A stretch of 64,000 nucleotides of DNA from Colias croceus (taxonomy: Eukaryota > Arthropoda > Insecta > Lepidoptera > Pieridae): contig NC_059544.1 of assembly GCF_905220415.1 (NCBI RefSeq), positions 7,814,501 through 7,878,500 on the forward strand. The letters run 5' to 3'. Under the pieces are notes generated by a model that worked only from the letters and a program-made list of their open reading frames with translations, was not told the origin of the DNA and searched no databases. A program made the position numbers and the translations under genes. Below are positions 54,284 through 64,000 of the stretch, piece by piece; the first letter of the stretch is position 1; every line of letters begins with the position of its first letter.

Positions 54284-56114
54284 ATGAATTCTTTATTAAG
54301 AAGTGTTGTAAGGCCTTTATGTCGTACTTTTTCCATTTCATCAGTTAAACAGTGCGCTCAGCCTCCGAAGCGACCAAAGAAACAGTATTTTACTCCTGTA
54401 ACATGGAAATCAATGGGAGTTACTGCAGCTGTAGCGGGAAGTCTTACAGCCTTTATGTTATATGTACGAAAAGAAAAGCAAGAAGCTTTAGATCGTGAAA
54501 GAAAGCGTCAGTTAGGGAAGGCAAAAATAGGTGGTACATTCGAACTGGTTGATTCAGAGGTGAGCCTTATTTTCCAAAGTGATAAGTAATAAATAGTTCT
54601 AATTGAGGAAAACGTACAATGTAAGATTATGGAAATAAATTGATGATTTATATCATTCAAAGTTATAGGAAATTAATTCCTTTTATAAATATTATGCAAC
54701 AATATTCTTTCATATTCAAATTAGTAACTTTTTTTTAGGGTAAAACAGTGAAGAGTTCAGATTTCTTAGGGAAATGGTTATTGATATACTTTGGATTCAC
54801 ACACTGCCCTGATATATGTCCTGATGAATTGGAGAAACTTGCCGAGGTTGTTGATATGCATGGTAAATATTATAAGAATACTGTTAAATGTCAACATTAA
54901 TTAATTTCTCACTTTATTCAATGAATTTTATGTATGAGCTACAACTCTGAATATTACATATACTAAATTAGACATGTTACTTCATTTTTTATATTTCTTA
55001 TAATGCAAATTATTTCAGATAAAAACGCATCAGCACCTCCATTGCAGCCTCTGTTCATATCTGTAGATCCTCAAAGAGATTCCCCTGAGATTGTTGGGAA
55101 GTAAGTAATCATATAAATTAACCATTATCATACACACAAAAGTTAAAATATCTTACAAAAGCAAATGCAATTTGTATGCAAGATAACCACAGCCAGAAAG
55201 AAAGTCAAGTTAGTATTTTTACAGCACAAACCACATATTTCAACTTGTTTATATTAATAAATAACAAAAAAATATTTAATTACATACTTCTATAAAACTA
55301 GTTTTATTGCAAACTAAATATCAAATATAACAATTTTCAGGTACTGCAAAGAGTTCACACCCAGGTTGTTAGGTTTAACAGGAACCAAAGACCAAGTGGC
55401 ACAAGCTTGCCGATCATATCGTGTATACTTCAGTGCAGGCCCCAGTGACGATGATGATGATTATATTGTAAGTTCATATTCTTAGCTATTGTTAAAAGTA
55501 TGTGAATATTTATAGATAAATGGAGCTTGGAATTGAAACTTAAACTTAAATAACATTTTGTCTCTATAAACTTACTGTTTTGCATATGATTCCGAGTACT
55601 TTATTGTATTGCTCAACAATAACTATGGCTGGTTGCAGAGCTTCACCGAACATCAGTGCGTACCGTCGGTCCTGACGATACGCATCAACAATGTGTATGA
55701 TATGACACTAATACACATGACAATACTGTGCGTATGGTCAGTCTAGCTATGAACGGTTTTATGAATTTCCATACATGTGACAAGCGCGACTGACGTACGC
55801 AATGATGGTTGGTCAAGCTCTGCAACCAGCATAAACAGTGCATCCCATCGTTCAGTGAAACAAATGTATGAATAATGCATCTGCCCCTTACCCCGCTAGG
55901 GGACACGGGACTTCACTTTTAAACATGCCAAACTGCTATTTGACTAGGTATATTCTTTTTTCAGGTGGACCACACAATCATCATATACTTAGTAAACCCT
56001 GATGGTGAATTTGTTGATTACTACGGTCAAAACAGAAATGCTAAAGAGATCCACGATTCAATGCTTGTAAATATTCAGAAGTTTGAAGCTGCTAAAAATA
56101 AGTCATGGTTTTAA
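54284..56114 (+). CDS. SCO1: SCO1, mitochondrial copper chaperone for cytochrome c oxidase
   Basis: Five exons: 54284-54559, 54739-54862, 55019-55100, 55341-55467, 55965-56114; 252 residues. The N-terminus is Arg/Ser-rich and free of acids ([16 protein letters not shown]), a mitochondrial import signal. One membrane helix follows ([19 protein letters not shown]), then a thioredoxin-like domain facing the intermembrane space. The copper ligands are visible: [10 protein letters not shown] (CxxxC) and the His in [19 protein letters not shown]1 delivers copper to the Cu-A site of COX2. Insects have one SCO gene (Scox in flies). An acidic run (SDDDDDY) lies in the usual variable loop. A TA-flanked MITE lies in intron 4. 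The promoter has TGACA-type motifs. Confidence 0.96.
55626..55831. mobile_element. mariner-type MITE in SCO1 intron 4
   Basis: TGGCTGGTTGCAGAGCTT at the left returns as AAGCTCTGCAACCAGCA at the right, one base different in length. TA flanks both sides. About 206 bp, non-coding; inverted similarity continues about 60 bp inward. Confidence 0.7.
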
Positions 56115-56435
56115 TAGGCGCATATAATACTTACTACGCATTTAAGCAAAACAATTGTTAGAAGTAGTTCTATATTTTTTGTTAAAATTACAATAATTTA
56201 TTTTAAAACATGTTTTTATTTATACCTCCGATTAATTTATAAGAGGGAATGAAGAAAAGTAATAAAGATTACTTAGTCATTATTTGTTATTACTATATTT
56301 AAATTCAAAATTAATAATCAAATAAATCAACATTCTATTGCTTATAACATTTTTCGTACAACAATTCGCAATATAAATACGACAGACAAAATAAACGTTC
56401 ACTCATGAACTTTCAATATTCTAGAAGTTAGTAAA
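56115..56435. other. convergent 3' ends of SCO1 and zinc-finger gene
   Basis: The 3' UTRs of two genes face each other within 320 bp. AATAAA for SCO1 is near 56260 and 56321; TTTATT (AATAAA on minus) is at about 56196. Confidence 0.5.
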
Positions 56436-61747
<5,312 letters not shown>

Positions 61748-62774
61748 ACTTAATTTAGACAAATTGAATTAAATCTGATCAAATATTTATTTACATTTAT
61801 TTTACTTTGTTACCTAGTTACAACTATTGACAGGTACCTAATTTTTTTTTGCAATGACAGCGACAGGAGTTGCTACGGGGTTGCTAGTTGCTAATAATGA
61901 GTAACTTTTTATCGTAGGGTTTTACCACAGGTTTTACCCGTTTCACCCTTAGATTACTTAATGATGATATAATAATATAATATAATATATTTATATAAGT
62001 ATAATAGTTTTTTCTACTTCTAACATTTCGTAGCTGATAGAATTGTATTGGTATTGACACAAACCTTTGAATACAAAACTAGCTTACCGCCCGAGGCTTC
62101 GCCCGCTTTATCTAAAACCGAATAAATTATATACTAAAACCTTCCTCTTGAATCACTCTATCTATTACAAAAAACCGCATCGAAATCCGTTGCGTAGTTT
62201 TAAAGATTTAAGCATACAAAGGGACATAGGGACAGAGAAAGCGACTTTGTATTATATGTATTATGTACTATGTAGTGATGATGCATAAGAATTACTGCCT
62301 TGAATTTGATATTTTTGGTTCTATGGCATTCTAATACGTTATAAATATGCATTCCTCCTCCCGAGGAAAGGTTTCATAGTCATGCCAATTTTAAAATATA
62401 ATATAATTTATATTAATTAGATGATAATCCTGTCTCTTCCCCTTTTTGTTAATGTATGGTCTCAATGAAAATATATTGGCATAGAATATTCAATTTGGTT
62501 GAAATTATCATAAATCTAAAACTGACTCCAGCCAGATCAGAAAGACAAAAAAATAGTAATTTCGTAGCAAATATCATATTAAAACAACCAATAAACGGTG
62601 AACATCATTCTTGTTACAGATTATTTATACAGGTATGATTGTGGGCTTGGCCGAATGATTAAAAAAATAAGAAAATCATACATCAGCTGTAATAAAGTTT
62701 CGAAATGTATTGTTTAGAGTCCGAGGTATTATTATCTTATATGCCCCTTCAGATAACAGTGACCTGAAGTGATA
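61748..62774. other. intergenic region with repeat
   Basis: ATTGACAGG and AATGACAGCGACAGG at 61826-61872 are the likely zinc-finger promoter motifs. 62082-62255 is a reverse copy of the repeat at 24040-24164 (ACTAGCTTACCGCCCGAGGC, CCTCTTGAATCACTCTATCT). The remainder is AT-rich. Confidence 0.45.
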
Positions 62775-62969
62775 ATGAGTGGAAAGGTCCGGAGGAGACG
62801 CATGGCCGGTGACCGGTGGTGGCGCATTCGTGGTGAATCTTCTGTACGCAGTACACCGTCCACTTATTCACCACCAGGACGCTGTTCCCACCAATATGTT
62901 CATTGGAGTGACCTCCGGTGGAGGCAACGTCAATTCGCATTACGACTACTTGATTTGAACTGCAGTTTG
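62775..62969 (+). other. possible upstream exon, function unknown
   Basis: An ATG at 62775 opens a 65-codon Arg-rich frame (MSGKVRRRRMAGDRWWR) that meets a good donor (TTTG|GTGAGT). If spliced to the acceptor at 63192 the frame continues about 17 codons and stops just after the carrier ATG. It would therefore be an upstream ORF in the carrier leader, or a fragment of an unknown repeat. Confidence 0.3.
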
Positions 62970-63236
62970 GTGAGTATTTTTATTCAGATTCCTTCAAATG
63001 CTATCCAGATAAAAATCAGAAAAGAGCTCTTTGTCCAGTTAATTTGCAAAACTAGGTATGTATCTGTACATGCAGAAGTGTTCAAAATATTAAAAAATAA
63101 TATATTGTTCTTTTTCTTGCCCTAACGATAGGTATTTGTCTTTATTAACTTTCTATAACTTCTTATTAATCATTTCTTTTTTTTTCATTTCAGTTATCGC
63201 TAGAGTATAATTACTGTTATTTTTTTATATCAAAGT

Positions 63237-64000
63237 ATGGCTCTTGATTTTTTAGCAGGATGTATAGGAGGTGAGTTATTGAACAAACATCTTACTTTTA
63301 ATAGATCTACTTTCGCATTTAACAAGTTAGAATTGTTATTAAAATGATTATTTAATTTGTAGGTTGTGCTGGAATTGTAGTTGGACATCCGTTGGACACT
63401 TTAAAAGTCCATATACAAGCAGGAAGGGGTAGTGCATTGGAATGCACTAGAGCATTGTTAAAAGGGGGTTCACTTTCTACTGCGTATCGAGGAGTTGGCG
63501 CACCATTGGGAGGAATTGCAGCGATTAACGCTGTCGTGTTTGGTACATATGGAAATACAATTAGAGCTTTACCAAGCTCAGAATCGTTAATAGCACATGG
63601 AATCGCTGGAAGCGTCTCTGGATTACTTCAGAGCCTTATATGCGCGCCAATAGAGTTGATAAAAACGAGACAGCAGCTAGCGAGACCTGGCGAGCTTATG
63701 CCGACAGGAGCTTGGTCAGGAGCGCGACATATATTGAAAACTGGAGGATGCAGAGCATTGTTTAGAGGCTTGGGTATAACAGTACTGCGTGATAGCCCAG
63801 CGTTTACGATCTATTTTGTTTCGTATGAAGCAATGACGCGTGGAAATCAATCTGTGATGAGAGTATTTATGGCTGGAGGGTTGGCTGGGGCATTATCATG
63901 GATAGTATCTTATCCTGTCGATGTAATTAAATCAAGATTACAAGGGGATGCAATCCAAAAATACACTGGAGCGTGGGATTGTTTCAGGCAGTCCATTCGC
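63237..64000 (+). CDS. SLC25A29-like mitochondrial carrier (partial, cut by window)
   Basis: Exon 1 is 63237-63270, and exon 2 runs from 63363 past the window edge; 224 residues are visible. The start MALDFLAGCIGGCAGIVVGH matches the SLC25A29 group. All three carrier signatures are present: HPLDTLKVHIQ, APIELIKTRQQ and YPVDVIKSRLQ, and INAVVFGTYGNTIRAL fits the same group. These proteins have six transmembrane helices in the inner mitochondrial membrane; SLC25A29 exchanges basic amino acids or carnitine-type substrates. Substrate cannot be read from this part. An acceptor at 63192 implies a spliced 5' leader. About 80 residues of the C-terminus are expected beyond the edge. Confidence 0.9.

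Noticed and set aside
62749..62940. 63-codon minus frame opposite the possible upstream exon
   Set aside because: No splice or promoter support on that strand and no recognisable motif.

Overview
The window reads as a chromosomal segment of a moth or butterfly. It is AT-rich, has short GT-AG exons in long introns, encodes typical insect proteins, and carries interspersed repeats I recognise as common in lepidopteran genomes. No bacterial features, CRISPR arrays or rRNA genes are present. All gene models were assembled by eye: splice sites were chosen so that every exon joins in phase, and the summed CDS lengths divide by three.

Layout. (1) 0.97-9.4 kb, plus: a formin of the cappuccino type, with two alternative 5' exons, a long poly-proline FH1 exon and six FH2/tail exons. 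(2) 10.2-11.9 kb: a hAT-like element with an 8-bp target duplication. It carries a promoter-like segment plus a first-exon-like ORF, and a nested TTAA foldback. (3) 12.2-13.4 kb, minus: a NEPRO/DUF4477-like nucleolar protein. (4) 14.0-14.6 kb, minus: the neurohormone subunit GPB5, behind a TATA box. (5) 16.6-35.1 kb, plus: LRRC40 in 11 exons. Intron 3 holds a young BEL/Pao LTR element, intron 8 an inverted pair of 108-bp satellite arrays, and intron 9 another hAT-like element. (6) 35-41 kb: gene-poor, with a foldback and a third hAT-like element. (7) 40.9-51.3 kb, plus: a 15-exon transmembrane PAN/ZP apical-matrix protein. A 49-residue secreted-peptide ORF lies antisense in its first intron. 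(8) 54.3-56.1 kb, plus: the mitochondrial copper chaperone SCO1. (9) 56.4-61.7 kb, minus: a 13-exon ZAD plus 12 C2H2 zinc-finger protein. (10) 63.2 kb to the edge, plus: an SLC25A29-like mitochondrial carrier, cut by the window.

The genes do not form one pathway. They cover actin nucleation, nucleolar function, endocrine signalling, apical matrix, cytochrome oxidase assembly, transcription and mitochondrial transport. What unites the region is transposon load. At least ten inverted-repeat DNA elements are readable, several with exact target duplications (8 bp, TTAA, TTA/TAA, TA). Clusters of TGTCAA/TTGACA words recur at starts of housekeeping genes, while GPB5 has a TATA box instead.

The best candidates for something undescribed are the antisense mini-peptide in the ZP-gene intron, the hAT-like element that appears to carry a host-type promoter and first exon, the inverted A/B-dimer satellite, and a MITE family built from repeated CTCGAG palindromes.
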